Source: Volutella citrinella
Taxonomy: Eukaryota > Ascomycota > Sordariomycetes > Hypocreales > Nectriaceae
Length of the DNA: 64,000 nucleotides
Reading direction: 5' to 3'
NCBI GenBank assembly: GCA_034401135.1
Contig: JAWZSP010000005.1
Span: 372,001-436,000, forward strand
Shown here: positions 45,750 to 57,280 of the stretch, one piece after another
How the letters are laid out: each line of letters begins with the position of its first letter
Numbering within the stretch: the stretch's first letter is position 1
Notes under the pieces: model-generated
What the model was told of the DNA's origin: nothing
Database searches by the model: none
Seen by the model: the letters and a program-made list of their open reading frames with translations, nothing else
Made by a program: the position numbers and the translations under genes

Positions 45750-46647
45750 ATGTCCCCAAGTGCACCAGAACCTGTAGAGGCCAAGAATGGCTTCTACGTC
45801 GTTCGCCCTGTGCCACAGCTGTTGCCACAAAGAGCCGTCCGTAACAACTCCCACGGCCGTAACCTCGACAAGGAGGCTCTTGAGCGCTTCAAGATCCGAG
45901 AACTATGTGAGGGATGGGGCGTTTATCGCGATGCGGCCGAGTAAGCCCTCCCCAAGCTCGAGGTCATGGAAGCAATCCTAACTGACACTTGAAGGTGGGA
46001 TGAGTATCGATCCATGTTTTGTAAGTGGCACGCAGCTCGTTCTCGGTCGTGCCGGGTGCCCGTTCAACGCTGGACCTCGCATCCACTCCAGCAGAACCAG
46101 ATCAAACTAACTGATGCTATGATTAGTCGATAATGCCTACATTGTCACATCATGGAAGGAGGGCACCATCGAAGAATTCATTCAGGCATCCATGTACGGC
46201 CAAAAACAGGGCCACAGATTCATGTACATTCTCCACCGCATCAACGGCCACTCGGTCGACCTCGACCCCGGTTTCGTCCGCGCCGGGTGCAAGATGAAGG
46301 CAACTATCACAGCTCGTTTCAGCTTCGATGGAATCGAGATGGACCTGGATGCAGATTGCCGATTCTACTACTTTCTAGAGAAGCGAGGCGACAGGTGGGG
46401 TGTCGCGCACTTCACCCTGCTCTTTGACAAGGATCGTTTCCATCCCGTCAACCCCAGCAGGGTGTACGTAATCCCAGAAGATGAGGTCCAAGGGTATCCT
46501 TCTGGCTACAAGTATCTTGCGTGGGCAGAGGCCAAGATTGGACATGCCCCAAAGTTGGATTTGGACAGCCATGGGCCCGAGAGAGAGGTACTGCTCGCAA
46601 AATACCAGCGATGGCTGGACGGAGAGGATATTAGTCTGAAGGATTAG
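45750..46647 (+). CDS. SnoaL-like (NTF2 fold) domain protein
   Basis: Three exons (45750-45940, 45995-46020, 46127-46647), the middle one only 26 bp, encode 245 aa. The ATG at 45750 immediately follows ten A residues. After a short leader the region [30 protein letters not shown], reassembled from the exons, followed by FDNAYIVTSWKEGTIEEF, is typical of the SnoaL-like domain. A beta-rich second half follows (HRINGHSVDLD, MKATITARFSFDGIEMD). Such proteins are small cytosolic enzymes (dehydratases, cyclases, isomerases, decarboxylases) or binding proteins. I cannot name a reaction. Its place between a P450 and the aldehyde dehydrogenase suggests an isomerisation or hydration step on an aromatic intermediate. 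Confidence 0.82.
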
Positions 46648-47146
46648 TTAAATGTAGTCATGAAAATAATGAGCATGATTCGAAAAAATAAAATGCTCCA
46701 TCCATCCGCCGTCTCGAGTCTGTGTCCCTCGTCGTTTGCCGCGCGGGCCGGGCTTGGCCGAAGGCCACAAGTGGTGGCCGATGATTGTTTCAGGAGCCTG
46801 AGACGACTCGTCACAGGCTGAGGTTGACGCGGAAAGGGATGTAATATGGGCAGCAGGGATGCCGTTGCAACCAGCCACCGGCAGCCGCTTTTTGTACCTT
46901 TTTGCCGTGGCCCAATCATGGTACCATGCCAATCTAATTAGTTCCCGACTCCCCCACACAAGGGACGGTTCGGGATCTTGACATGTGGGGTACACTTCAG
47001 AATAGTTCCTGGCCCGTTGATCACCAGTAAGTCAATGAGACCACCGCAATATATTAAGTGTGGATGAGGAGCTCCAAACAGGGCCAAGTTACACCCAAAG
47101 GCATCTCAACAAACCAGAAATCCATCCATCCATCCATTGCGCCAGC
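46648..47146. other. intergenic, promoter of the aldehyde dehydrogenase
   Basis: No gene recognised. It holds one exact shared element and an ATATATTAAG at 47048-47057 that may act as TATA box, about 90 bp before the ATG. A (CATC)n stretch follows at about 47121-47136. Confidence 0.45.
46985..46992 (+). promoter_or_regulatory. GTGGGGTA promoter element
   Basis: Exact shared element 155 bp upstream of the aldehyde dehydrogenase ATG at 47147. Confidence 0.45.
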
Positions 47147-48985
47147 ATGCAAAACTTCACAGACAGCTACTTGAAGGCCGGGGATTCCCAACAACAGCAC
47201 CTGGCCAAGACAGCCACCTACGCCGTAGAGACGCGCCATTTCATCAACGGCGAGTTCGTCCCTTCCAGAAGCGGCAAGACGTTTGAAGTCACCAACCCCG
47301 CCACCGGCGAACCATCGGCCCACGTCTCCGAAGCCCAGGCTGAGGATGTTGACTTGGCTGTTGAGGCGGCCAGCCGTGCTTTCGGGCCATGGTCAAAGCT
47401 TGCGGGTATGATAGCCGCAGATTCAATGCTTTACATCTTTCCAATTTGTTAATTGCAAACTACCCAACAGCATCCGAGAGAAGAGCCATTTTGCTGAAGA
47501 TTTGCGATTTAATCGACGAGCATGTAGGCGAGTTCGCATATCTAGAAGCCATCTCGATGGGCAAACCCATCTCCAACTATGTCGATCATATTATTGCCAA
47601 CTCTATCCTGAGATGTGAGTCGACGCAGTGGCATGCATGGATTATTCCCCTCCTGGTCCCACCACCTCACGCTCTGTACGTCAGCAGTCTGTTAACAACT
47701 TAGATAGACTATGCAGGGAAAGCGCATGATATTTTAGGATTGACCTCTCTGGCTACTGACAGTCACCTGAACATAACATTAAGACAGCCGTATGGCGTCA
47801 CTGCAGCCATCATCCCATGGAAGTAGGTCTACGACATGGTTGACATTTCCGTTTTCTCGAGGCTGATGTGATTCGGCACAGCGTTTCTTTGATCATGATG
47901 TCAATGAAAATCGGACCGTCCCTAATGGCCGGAAACACGCTGGTCTTGAAATCATCCGAGAAATCGCCTCTTACATCGCTTCTCTTCGCTCGGCTCGCTA
48001 AGCAGGCTGGGCTGCCTGCCGGTGTACTGAACATACTCTCGGGGTATGGGAAGCCCTGTGGCGACCACCTGGCGCGACACATGAAGATCCGCAAGATCGC
48101 CTTCACCGGGAGTGTTGCAACGGGCAAGCTCGTTCAAAAGGCCGCTGCCGAGTCTAACCTGAAAACATGCACACTTGAGCTTGGGTAAGTGTCATCCTTG
48201 GGTCGGGTCGTCACTCTTTCTTACTCCGCACCGCAGTGGCAAGAGCCCGTTGATCATATTGCCAGACGCCAATCTTGAAAAAGCAGCTCAAGCCGCTGCT
48301 TTTTCTATCATGTTCAACTCGGGACAGATCTGTATGGCCAGCACAAGAGTGTACGTGCATAGGTCAGTTGCAGAGGAGTTTCTAGAGCTTTACAGAAAGA
48401 AAATCCTCGAGGTCAGAGGCAAGGTTGGGGATCCACGCGATCCTGCAACGACATCCGGTCCAGTTGCGGACAAGCATCAGTTTCTCAACATCAAGAGCTA
48501 CCTGGAGCTCGCCAAGAAGCAATCCCTCTCCTTTGCTATGGGTGACCTTCCAGTCGAGTCCAAGGGATGCTTCATCGAGCCAGTCATCATTTGGAACCCC
48601 CCTGCTGACAGCGACATCATCAAGAGTGAGGTGTTTGGGTAAGTCACCCAATGTCTTGTCCTGGGAGCTGAAGGACAACTAATACTCATCTCATAGACCC
48701 GTGGCCTGTGTTATTCCGTTTGATGACCAAGAAGAGGCTCTGTCACTCGCGAACGACACCGAATACGGCTTGTATGCCAGCGTCTTTACTCGCGATATCT
48801 CTAATGCTCTCCGAATAGCCAAAGGCTTTGAGGCTGGCACTGTGGCAATCAACACAACCTCGCCCTATCATTGTGAGAATCTTCCTATAGGAGGTTCCAA
48901 AATTTCAGGGATCGGAAGAGAACTAGGCCAGGAGGGATTAGATGCCTGGACAGAGACCAAGACCGTTTTTATTGATCTTTCATAG
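47147..48985 (+). CDS. NAD(P)-dependent aldehyde dehydrogenase
   Basis: Six exons (47147-47405, 47471-47614, 47708-47822, 47882-48184, 48237-48638, 48697-48985) encode 503 aa, normal for the ALDH superfamily. Motifs in order: FINGEFVPS, AIIPWN for cofactor binding, the general-base Glu in LELGGKSPL (spliced), the catalytic Cys in NSGQICMAS, SEVFGPV across an intron, and PIGGSKISGIGRE near the end. It oxidises an aldehyde to its acid in the cytosol. In this block the likely substrate is an aromatic aldehyde released by the cleavage dioxygenase (inference). Confidence 0.94.
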
Positions 48986-49333
48986 TGTACTTTTGTTCAA
49001 GTTAACTGTGTTCATTTTCACTGTCATCTTTAGGCATTAGTTGTGCTGATAGCAAGGATTGTAGCAGAAATCAGCCACCATTCGAGTAGGGAAGTTCAGA
49101 TCAAGGGAAACGCGCGCAGGCTGCACTCCCGCGACACTGACTGCAACTTTATGGCGTCTGAATGAAGCATCACACGATATTCACAACTCTTCGTTAGCAA
49201 CTGATTATCATCTTATCTGTATTCTGTGGGTACTAAATCAGCGAAGAAACTGTCTCTGCATTCCAAAGGCCAAGACAAGAATATCCAGGCGGCTACTCAA
49301 TCTCGCGATTAATATGTCCCCGTGTCCTCAATG
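48986..49333. other. intergenic, convergent 3' regions
   Basis: Between the aldehyde dehydrogenase and the kinase stops. No feature recognised. Confidence 0.5.
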
Positions 49334-50791
49334 CTACGATGATAAATTATCCTTGGCTGAGATGTACTCGGTACTCTCCAGCTCAGGCAAACCCCAGTCT
49401 CTCATCCATCTAGAATCAACAACCTGCGCCATGGTCGGTCGGTCGGCTGGTCGAAATGCAAGCATGCTTCGTATCATGTCCAAAAATTCGGCTTTCTCTC
49501 CCTCACTCAATACCCCCATGCCCTTCTCGCGTCTTAGCCCTTGGATACTATCCTCAAATCTCTCGTCCCATGTCCGCACAGGTCGGCCTGGCATGGGTTC
49601 GCCATTGTCAACGAACCACTTCGATCCCCCAGCCCATTTTTGCCACCACTCGGAGGGTAAGGGTCCTATTGCATCCATCTGATCTACCGTTGCTTCATCC
49701 TGACTAGATGGCTGCCTACCAAAGAATGAGCGATGTCCCATGACTGCCCATATGGTACAGGCAAGACTCCAGACGTCAGAAGCAAACGTCAGCGGCGTAG
49801 CAGGCTCGAACCGATTCTCCGGCGGTCGGATATCGCGCGGTGCGTAGGAGTCTATCCTTTCATCCTCAGAAGGGCGAAACGCAGTCCCGAAGTCTGCGAG
49901 GAGAATCCTTGAGTTGTGTAGTCGAACCTCGTCGCTCGCTTCCCCGAGCCAGATTGGAGAGATGACATGTGATGGGACGCCGTCTGCGAGAGGTTTCCCA
50001 TCCTTCCGGATAACCGGTTCAGGGTATGGGGCCCCGTATTTGTTATACAGTCTCTTTTGTGACAGTTTGTTCAGTCCAGACGGCATTTGAAGAAGAATGT
50101 TGCCCATATGCAGGTCTGCGAGAATTGGTGAGAATCACGGCCAGCATGGTCGTCTCTTGGAAGTAATCTTACCTCCATGAACAAATCCCAGAGAATGGAA
50201 GTACGCTACGTGTAGTATGAGCTGAGCAACGATCGATCTAGCAACCCGGATGTGGAACAATCCAGAGCGCGATGCTTCCTTGGCGTCAGAGAGGCTGCTT
50301 CTTGCCGGTTGTGTCACGAAACAAGGATGAGTCCCGTTGGGGCCGGTGATGGTGAATCGATCCAAGATGGAGAGAAGTCTTTCTTGTGGATCATCCGTTT
50401 GCAAATCTCTAATGCGTTCCAACACATCGGCTTCCTTCCCATCCGAGTTGGCTGTGGCCACTTTGACGGCAACATAGGCAGCCTGCTGGGTATCACGGGC
50501 CAGCCAAATGGTTGAGAAGGACCCGTAGCCGAGTTTATGCACAATTTGGTACCGCTCGTCAAGAATCTGACCAATTTCAATGGGATGGTAGCCTCCACGC
50601 CGATATTGCTCGAGCCTTTCCACGTCTTCAATGGGCTCATACACCGGAGCCGGAGCCGGGGCCGGGGTTGGTGCCGGGGTCGGTGTCGAAGGACCGCGCT
50701 GCGAATACAACCACGGGGTTAGCATGCGCTGAATGACGCTCCACACGCGAAGCCGTATATCTCGGCGCAAACCACGGATCCTGATCTGCAT
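49334..50791 (-). CDS. SRPK-like serine/threonine protein kinase
   Basis: Two exons (50791-50173 and 50115-49334, intron 57 bp) encode 466 aa. A basic N-terminus and a Thr-Pro-Ala-Pro repeat (about residues 35-50) precede the kinase domain. The ATP loop is KLGYGSFSTIWLA and the lysine is in YVAVKVA. The catalytic loop, restored across the intron, is HGDLHMGN, and DFGTA carries the metal-binding Asp. DVWSLACTIW is the F-helix. The catalytic loop has His where most kinases have Lys (HRDLKPEN), as in a fungal SRPK-like subgroup. Likely a regulatory kinase unrelated to the catabolic block. Confidence 0.88.
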
Positions 50792-51962
50792 CTCGGTGTA
50801 GTTGTCATGCGGTGCAAAAGGTCGGGAGTGAAAGTTTGAGTCTATGCCGGGTCATCCGGAACCTTGATCACGTGCGTCGGGATATCGGGTCGTGCCGAAG
50901 GGCGCATGTGTGTTGAGTTTGGGCATACAGAAGAGACAGAATTCACTCTGCATTAGTCTATTGAGAGTGATATCGATACGGACATGTCTATTTGCCTTTA
51001 GTAACAGATCTCTGTCTGTTCAACATGCGCTCAAATAGACAAGATGTAGAACGCCGATCTAATAGGACGAGTTAGCATCAACAACATCATTGATTCACTC
51101 CTGGGAATATTTGACGCTGCTCGGAGGAAGTCATGCCACGGATTTCCTTCAATGGCTAGGTGAGTATTTCTGCCATGCAACGAGGAAGCCGAGAGAGGTT
51201 GGGGTGTGCGCTGTAGGGTAGGAGTTTAAAACCGCCGGACTACAGAGACCAGTCGTGGCCGGGACTGTCGATGGTGGGTGAAATCTGCTTATACAATCAA
51301 ATGCCTAAGGATTGCCCGCGCCACTTCCCCGGCGTTTCCCCGTGGTCGTATGCCTTGGTGGATGCCAAGATACATCCCCGCATCCTGAATATTCCAAGGC
51401 TCACCACAGAAAGCGAGCGTTGAGAACCGAAGCCGAGTGGCTTGACGCATCGGGCTCGGGGTGGGTCCATGGTCGGAGAAATGGAGCAATCAGATATCAG
51501 AAACCCCGACAGTAATCTCCGATTAGCTCGCCGGCCCCAGCTCCGATGAAGCGGTATGGTATGCACTCCTTCGCTTCAAGTATATCATAACGACGAAGCC
51601 ACTTGCAACCAGATCATTAGCAACCGAAGCCCGGTGAAACCCCGGAGTAACGCAGTCACCATAAAGCAATGACCGGCTAGTGCCGATTATGGCGTCCTCG
51701 TGATGCTCCAACTCCAGGGTCCCGGGCGCCGGACCGTGAAGCCGCCCATCGAGACGGTAGAACCGCGGCTGAACAAGGGCTACCGTTTGTGGGGGTATTA
51801 CGGGGAGTGTCGCCCGGGATGCCCACCGACCGGGACCGGTTAATTGATGATTAGTTCCCCGAGTCTGGTCTGGAGTACTTATTAAACCGCAACTCCCAGG
51901 GCGACGTTTCTCAAACTCCAAGCCCAACACACACATCAGAGCCATTGGCAGCTTCTACAGCC
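50792..51962. other. 1.2-kb divergent region between kinase and MFS gene
   Basis: No gene recognised. It contains the promoters of both genes; a near-match GTGGGGGTA occurs at about 51789. Confidence 0.4.
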
Positions 51963-53432
51963 ATGTCGCGGGTTTCAACTATCACGGCGACACAATCTGT
52001 GGAAAACGGCCTGCAGCTGCAATCGCTTCCCATCGGCAGCCAGGTTCCAGACAGCAAGGATGCGCCAAATGCCACGGCTTCCCGGGATGAGGCCCCCCCC
52101 GACGCCCCTCAGAAGCTCCTATCAAAGTCGAGAATCTTAGCCGCCTGCTTCTCCTTCTTCGTCGCGGGCGTCAACGACGGCAGCGTCGGCGCCATTATCC
52201 CGTACATTATTCGCGACCATAAGATCAACACGGCCACCGTCTCGGCCATATACGCCGCCAGCTTCGCGGGCTGGTTCCTCGCCGCCGTCTTCAACACGCA
52301 CCTGATGCAGTTCCTGGACCTGGGCGCCGTCATGATCGTCGGCGCGCTGCTGCAGGTCGGGGCACACGCCCTGCGGGTCTGGAAGTCGCCGTTCCCCCTC
52401 TTCGTCGTCGCTTCTACCCTGGCCAGCCTGGGCCAGGCCCTCAACGACACGCAGGCCAACTCCTTCATCGCCGAGGCCAAGACCAGCTCCCACCGCTGGC
52501 TTGCGCTCATTCACGCCTCCTATTCAGCGGGCTGCCTTGTCGGACCTTTTGTCAGCACGGCTGTTGCAGGCGCGACATCGCCGTCTGTGTGGTATTACTT
52601 CTACGCTGTGCCGCTGGGGCTCTGCGTCGCCAACACACTCTTCCTGGGCCTGGCGTTCCGTGATACAGTCCGATTACGGCCAGGCGAGGACAGGTCATCC
52701 TCATCACGGCATAAGCAAGCGTCCAAGCTCATCGCAACCACATTCCGCAGCCCCGCCCTGTGGTATCTCGGTGTCTTCTTCTTCTTCTATTTGGGGTCGG
52801 CACTCACGGCCGGCGGCTGGCTCGTCGAGTATCTAATTGATGTTCGCGACGGCGACATTTCTAAGATGGGCTACGTATCGGCGGGATTCAATGGGGGTTC
52901 TTTTCTGGGCCGGCTACTGCTCGCGGAGCCCATCCACCGCTTCGGCCCGCGATATATGCTCTTCGGCTCTGCTGTATTGTGCATTGTCTTTCAGTTGGTA
53001 TTCTGGCTGTGAGTATTTGTTAATTATTATCCGTCTGTTGGGCTGGAGACTGACCCCATCAAGCGTCCCTAGCATCATCGCTGCGTCCGTGGCAGTGTGC
53101 CTTGTCGGTTTCTTTTGTGGCCCATTCTTTGCCGCGGTACGTTTCCCTTTTTTCTACTTTTGCCCAGAAAATCGCTGATCTCTGTGTGTTAGGGAGTCTC
53201 GGTTGGCTCAAGACTCTTCGACCCGGCGGTGAAGCCAACGGCATTGTCATTCATCTTCGTTGTTGCGCAAGCCGGAGGGGCATTGTTCCCGATGATTACA
53301 GGAGGCATCGCATCACGGGCTGGTGTGAAGGTGCTCCAGCCCATGCTGATTGCGCTGTGGGTTGCCACGGCGCTCAGCTGGCTTCTCGTTCCACGGCCGA
53401 AGGAACAGGAGAGCCCGCCTCACGAGGAATAG
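51963..53432 (+). CDS. MFS transporter, bypass-of-stop-codon-6-like
   Basis: Three exons (51963-53008, 53064-53136, 53193-53432) encode 452 aa with a hydrophilic N-tail of about 55 residues and 11-12 membrane segments. The first helix carries FFVAGVNDGSVGAIIPYI, where the N-D-G segment is typical of fungal BSC6/FucP-like carriers. NDTQANSFIAE and GPFVSTAVAG follow, and VVAQAGGALFPMITGGIASR lies in the last exon. Members are proton-linked importers or exporters of unknown solutes. GC content is high in exon 1. Adjacent to the O-acetyltransferase; no functional link seen. Confidence 0.88.
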
Positions 53433-53680
53433 AGGGAGGTACACGTCTCTTGTCACATCTGCCAGAGACCTTTATTCGTTCAAAATTGTAGATACGCTCA
53501 AATCGTCATAATGTGGCTCTGTCAAGGTGTGTTTAGTTGTAAAGCATTTGCGTAGGCTTGAAGCAAGCAAGATATCTATAGACATAGGCTCTATTTCTAT
53601 TGTTGGATTTGAAAATTGGAAAAGGACGTGACAGGGCTACTGTGCTTGACCTCAACACCGCACCCGACCGTCCCGAGAAT

Positions 53681-54420
53681 CTACTCGACGGGCTCAACCT
53701 TGTTGATGACCTTTGCAGGCACGCCAACGGCCACGGAGAAGTCGGGGATGTCCTTGGACACGACGGCACCAGCTCCGATAGTGCAGCCCTTGCCAATCTT
53801 GACGCCTGGGAGCACTGTGACGTTGGCGCCCAGCCAGCAGTCGTCGCCAATCTCGATGGGTTCCGCATACTCGATGTTGTCGCGCCGCGACTGGATAGCC
53901 GTCTCGTGGGTAGCGGTGATGAGGCTGACGCCTGTAGCGAACATGACACGATCTCCGATCGTCACATGCGCGCAGTCGAGAATCACGCAGCTGGATGCCG
54001 GCGGAAGAGCGTAGTCAGCTTCCGGTTCAGAGATTGGACATGTCAGCGTGAATGACTGGGAAGTACCTACTTGAAATTGGCATAAAATCTCTTGCCAACG
54101 GTGATATTGCATCCGTAGTCCACCTGGAGGCTAGGCTCGAGGTACGTGCCCTCGCCAACCTTGCCAAACAGGTCCTTGATCATGCCCATCTTGACCCCCT
54201 CGGCCTCGGCATCCGACACATCGTCGCCAGGCACGTACGTGTTGAACTTTTGAGCGATGCGACGAGCGCGGCTTCTGGAGGCGACGAGCTCGGGGGCCAT
54301 GCAGCTGTAGAGCATGCCCGAAACCATCTTCTCGTAGTCATCGCACCAAGGCACATGCGTCAGTGTCTTGGCGTGGGCGATGGCCGCATCATTCTTTTGC
54401 GTCTTGACTGGGGGGACCAT
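53681..54420 (-). CDS. maltose/galactoside O-acetyltransferase-like, left-handed beta-helix
   Basis: Two exons (54420-54071 and 53990-53681, intron 80 bp) encode 219 aa. The N-terminal Mac domain (about residues 25-80) includes MVSGMLYSCMAPEL. The hexapeptide-repeat region then starts with VDYGCNITVGKRFYANFN. The catalytic His is in TATHE, and GDDCWLGANVTVLPGVKIGKGCTIGAGAVVSKDIP is the classic repeat stretch. It transfers acetyl from acetyl-CoA to a sugar hydroxyl as a trimer in the cytosol. Length and motif order are normal for the family. Confidence 0.93.
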
Positions 54421-57280
54421 TTTTGCCGGGCGATGGATTCTGCGCGGGGGGGTGTGGGTGGGAGGATGTCAAGGTGAATCGTGTCAAGAGGGGAACGACC
54501 TCATATGAGGGGATCTTGGAAACGGGGTGTTACGTTGGTCTGCAAGAGCCACCAGCGCTAGCCGCCGCGCCAGACCCGCCGCTAAACCAACCTCAGTTTT
54601 AGGGACCCGACAGCGAGCTGGAGTGGGGTTGGTGGGCTCCGATAGCGAACGCCGACCATCCCCAGGTGTCGGACTCGGGGATTCTCGTTGAGAGCTGCCA
54701 GAACCTGCAACTTGGACAAAACCCGACGAAAATCCCAGTCGGTGATGTCTTTATTGCTCTCTCGAATCTCTACGCAGCTCATCATATAGCGTACCACCAA
54801 TTGAAGAAACGCAGGTCACTTGGGGTGCAAGGGTGGTGGCGCGGCGTAGTCTGCCCAGGTTCGTCTGCCCAAACGGGTTTCGGGAAGCCCCTCCGCTGTA
54901 CGCAAATAAACACAGTAATCCGCGGCGTAGCACTTCTCATCGGCTACACTCCGGAAGAAAATGATGTCTGAGAGGATGGTATTGCGTCGTGCAAAGAGTG
55001 GGTCGTTGTTGCTCGAATGCACATGAGGCTGACACTCTAGCCCCAGAGCGAGGGTGGCTTGGGCAAGCATTTGATTAGTCTCGCGTTGTTTCTGCCAATT
55101 TCTCCTCTCCTCCGGGTTGGAACTAGTTTCAAACAAACTTCTCTTCCAACAGATCTACGCCATGGTGGGCATTGATGTTGAGAAGAAGAAGCCTGCCTTC
55201 GGGGCGGTCTCTATTGATATTTTTCCTGGTTTGTCGTGTTTCCAATCACACTGGTTAAGAGGTTTGGCCTCCAGCTAATCCTTGCGCCTCCTCAGCGTTG
55301 CAGGCGTCGATAGCTGGCACACTACCTCCCTTCCCACCTGGGGATCCCGTCGATTCGAACATCCGACGGGCCAAAACGACGGTCCGGAGATCCGCTTCCT
55401 CAATGCCTCAATGGCGCCCCATCAACAACGCTTCCCCCGAGACGACGCTCGGCACTATCTTCGATTCGTCGGTCGTCCTCCCCATCCTATGATATCTGGT
55501 GTGCAACGACTATGAACATGGACATGTGGCTGTGAGACAGTCTTCACGGGCCGACCCTTGCGAGAGATCTTTCTCCTATTCTTTTAGCTAGCCTCCCTGG
55601 TTCTCAACCTGGTACCCCATGACTTCGCACAACAAGGCCAACGCCAAACGGCTTTCATAACTACGGAAACTGGAATCTGATGCTTAAAAACGTCCAAAAA
55701 GAATGGTTGGCCGCGACTAGGAGAGCGAGGGCTTTGATAGACTGGACAGGAGCCTGCCATTCCAGTGGGATGGGCTTCTTCAACGGATCCGAGTTTTGCA
55801 GCGTCAGGTTGCTGTCATCGTTCAAAGTAGCACACCGGTTTCCATCTCTCGGGCCAACAAAGTCGATTGGCATTCCTGGCGTGGAATGGAGCAAACGAAG
55901 CCAGCAACAGCATTGCTGATGTTCTATACGAGCATCTCAATTCTGTAACTCCTCTTCATGGCGCTCACAAAGCTGGACAGTTTGCTAACGGTCACTATTA
56001 GAATTTGTCGAACCGCCGCCTACCTCCCCCGAACCGATACAATAAAGTCAGACCCGTCCAAGCGACCGATCTGAGGCAGGCTGTGCACTATATCGGAAGA
56101 TGTCTACGTCAGCTACGAGTATCGCAAGAGGCTTGCCTTTGGTAGTGGTCTTTCCCAACTTCGTTCTCCCATTCTCAACCTGCCGTCTCTCAGAGCTGGA
56201 GTACAAAGGAGCATTATGGATGAGACCTTGGACATTTCCATGCAGGAGACGCCTCTTTTCAGAGGTTTCACCCTGTTTTCCATCCATAACTCGAATGATA
56301 AGCCCTTTCGGAGAGCCCCAGGGACTGTGGAAGGCTTGTCTGCAGCCAGGCTAACAGGAGGCCGTCAAGTACAGCTTCCTGGGAGGCTTGCCAGAAGCTC
56401 CTGAGACAGAAACCGCTCTCGGTGGCCCAGCGACAAGTAATAAAATAGCATGTCTGGGCCGTTTAGCATGGCCCGGGACCAATGGTAGAATGGGCCCGGT
56501 TGCCGGGCGCTGAGTAGTAGCCCGCTTGCCAGAAAGAAGACGTGGCAAGTGAGACAACTTGAACGATGCTGCTACACCAGCTCGCCGTTCCTTGCAAGGG
56601 TAAAATGATAGCGGTGTATTGAAACTTGCCTTTTCCTGTATTTCTTGAGCATAACTGCGGAATAGCCACTGCCAGGGGGGCTTTTCCACCACTGCCAGAA
56701 ATCCGATGCTCTCCCAATAGTTCTTGAATACCATTAGGGCACCAGGCTACTACCGAGTCCTTTACCTCAAGTTGAACCCCTATCCATGACCCTTAAAAAC
56801 TCCAACTGAGGAAGAAGATACTCCGCTTAGCGTGACGTGGCTGTCGCCAAACCCGGTGCTAGGCGACGCTTCGGAGTCGGAGATGAGACCGTGTCGGAGC
56901 AATGGAACTATTGCATACTACTCGCAGCCCATCGTCCGTTAAAATCTCTCGGTCGTCCACTCTCATCTGTACCGATCACCCTGAGACAGCTGGAGACAAA
57001 CTGCAGGGGATCAGCGGGCCGTCAACCGAACTCTCGCCTGAACGTCGGCCGGGCTAGTCACACGGCCAATGGGAGGCGATGCCGATGGGGAGAATGATGC
57101 ACGACGGTCATGTGGTCAGCCTGGAGCTGCCAAGTCGCTGGAGGCGGAGTTACATGCCTGGTCGGCAGCGCGCGGAATAGACACGTATAAGTCGCGGCTT
57201 CTGCCGATCTCTTGTGATGGATGTCCTGTCATCATTGATTCACACACAGCTGTGCTTGCCGATAACTTCTACCCGCCGAA
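54421..57280. other. 2.9-kb gene-poor stretch
   Basis: Apart from a possible small gene at 55162-55492 no complete gene is recognised. Minus-strand frames at 54816-55136 and 54582-54800 have plausible composition but no ATG and no domain. On the plus strand, a short in-frame stretch ending in EFVEPPPTSPEPIQ and TAA near 56000-56043 looks like the tail of a protein without a recognisable body. Decayed genes are likely. Confidence 0.35.
55162..55492 (+). CDS. possible small two-exon gene of unknown function
   Basis: An ATG in good context (CGCCATGG) opens MVGIDVEKKKPAFG. A candidate donor GTTTGT at 55229 and acceptor CTCAG ending at 55295 join 55162-55228 to 55296-55492 in frame, giving 87 aa. 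Support is the agreement of phase and a coding-like codon mix. The donor is weak and no family is recognised. No signal peptide or membrane segment is obvious. It could be a remnant of a longer gene. Confidence 0.3.

Noticed and set aside
54816..55136. 107-codon open frame on the minus strand as a gene
   Set aside because: It lacks an ATG, stops abruptly, and no splice partner in frame could be found. Kept only as a possible relic.
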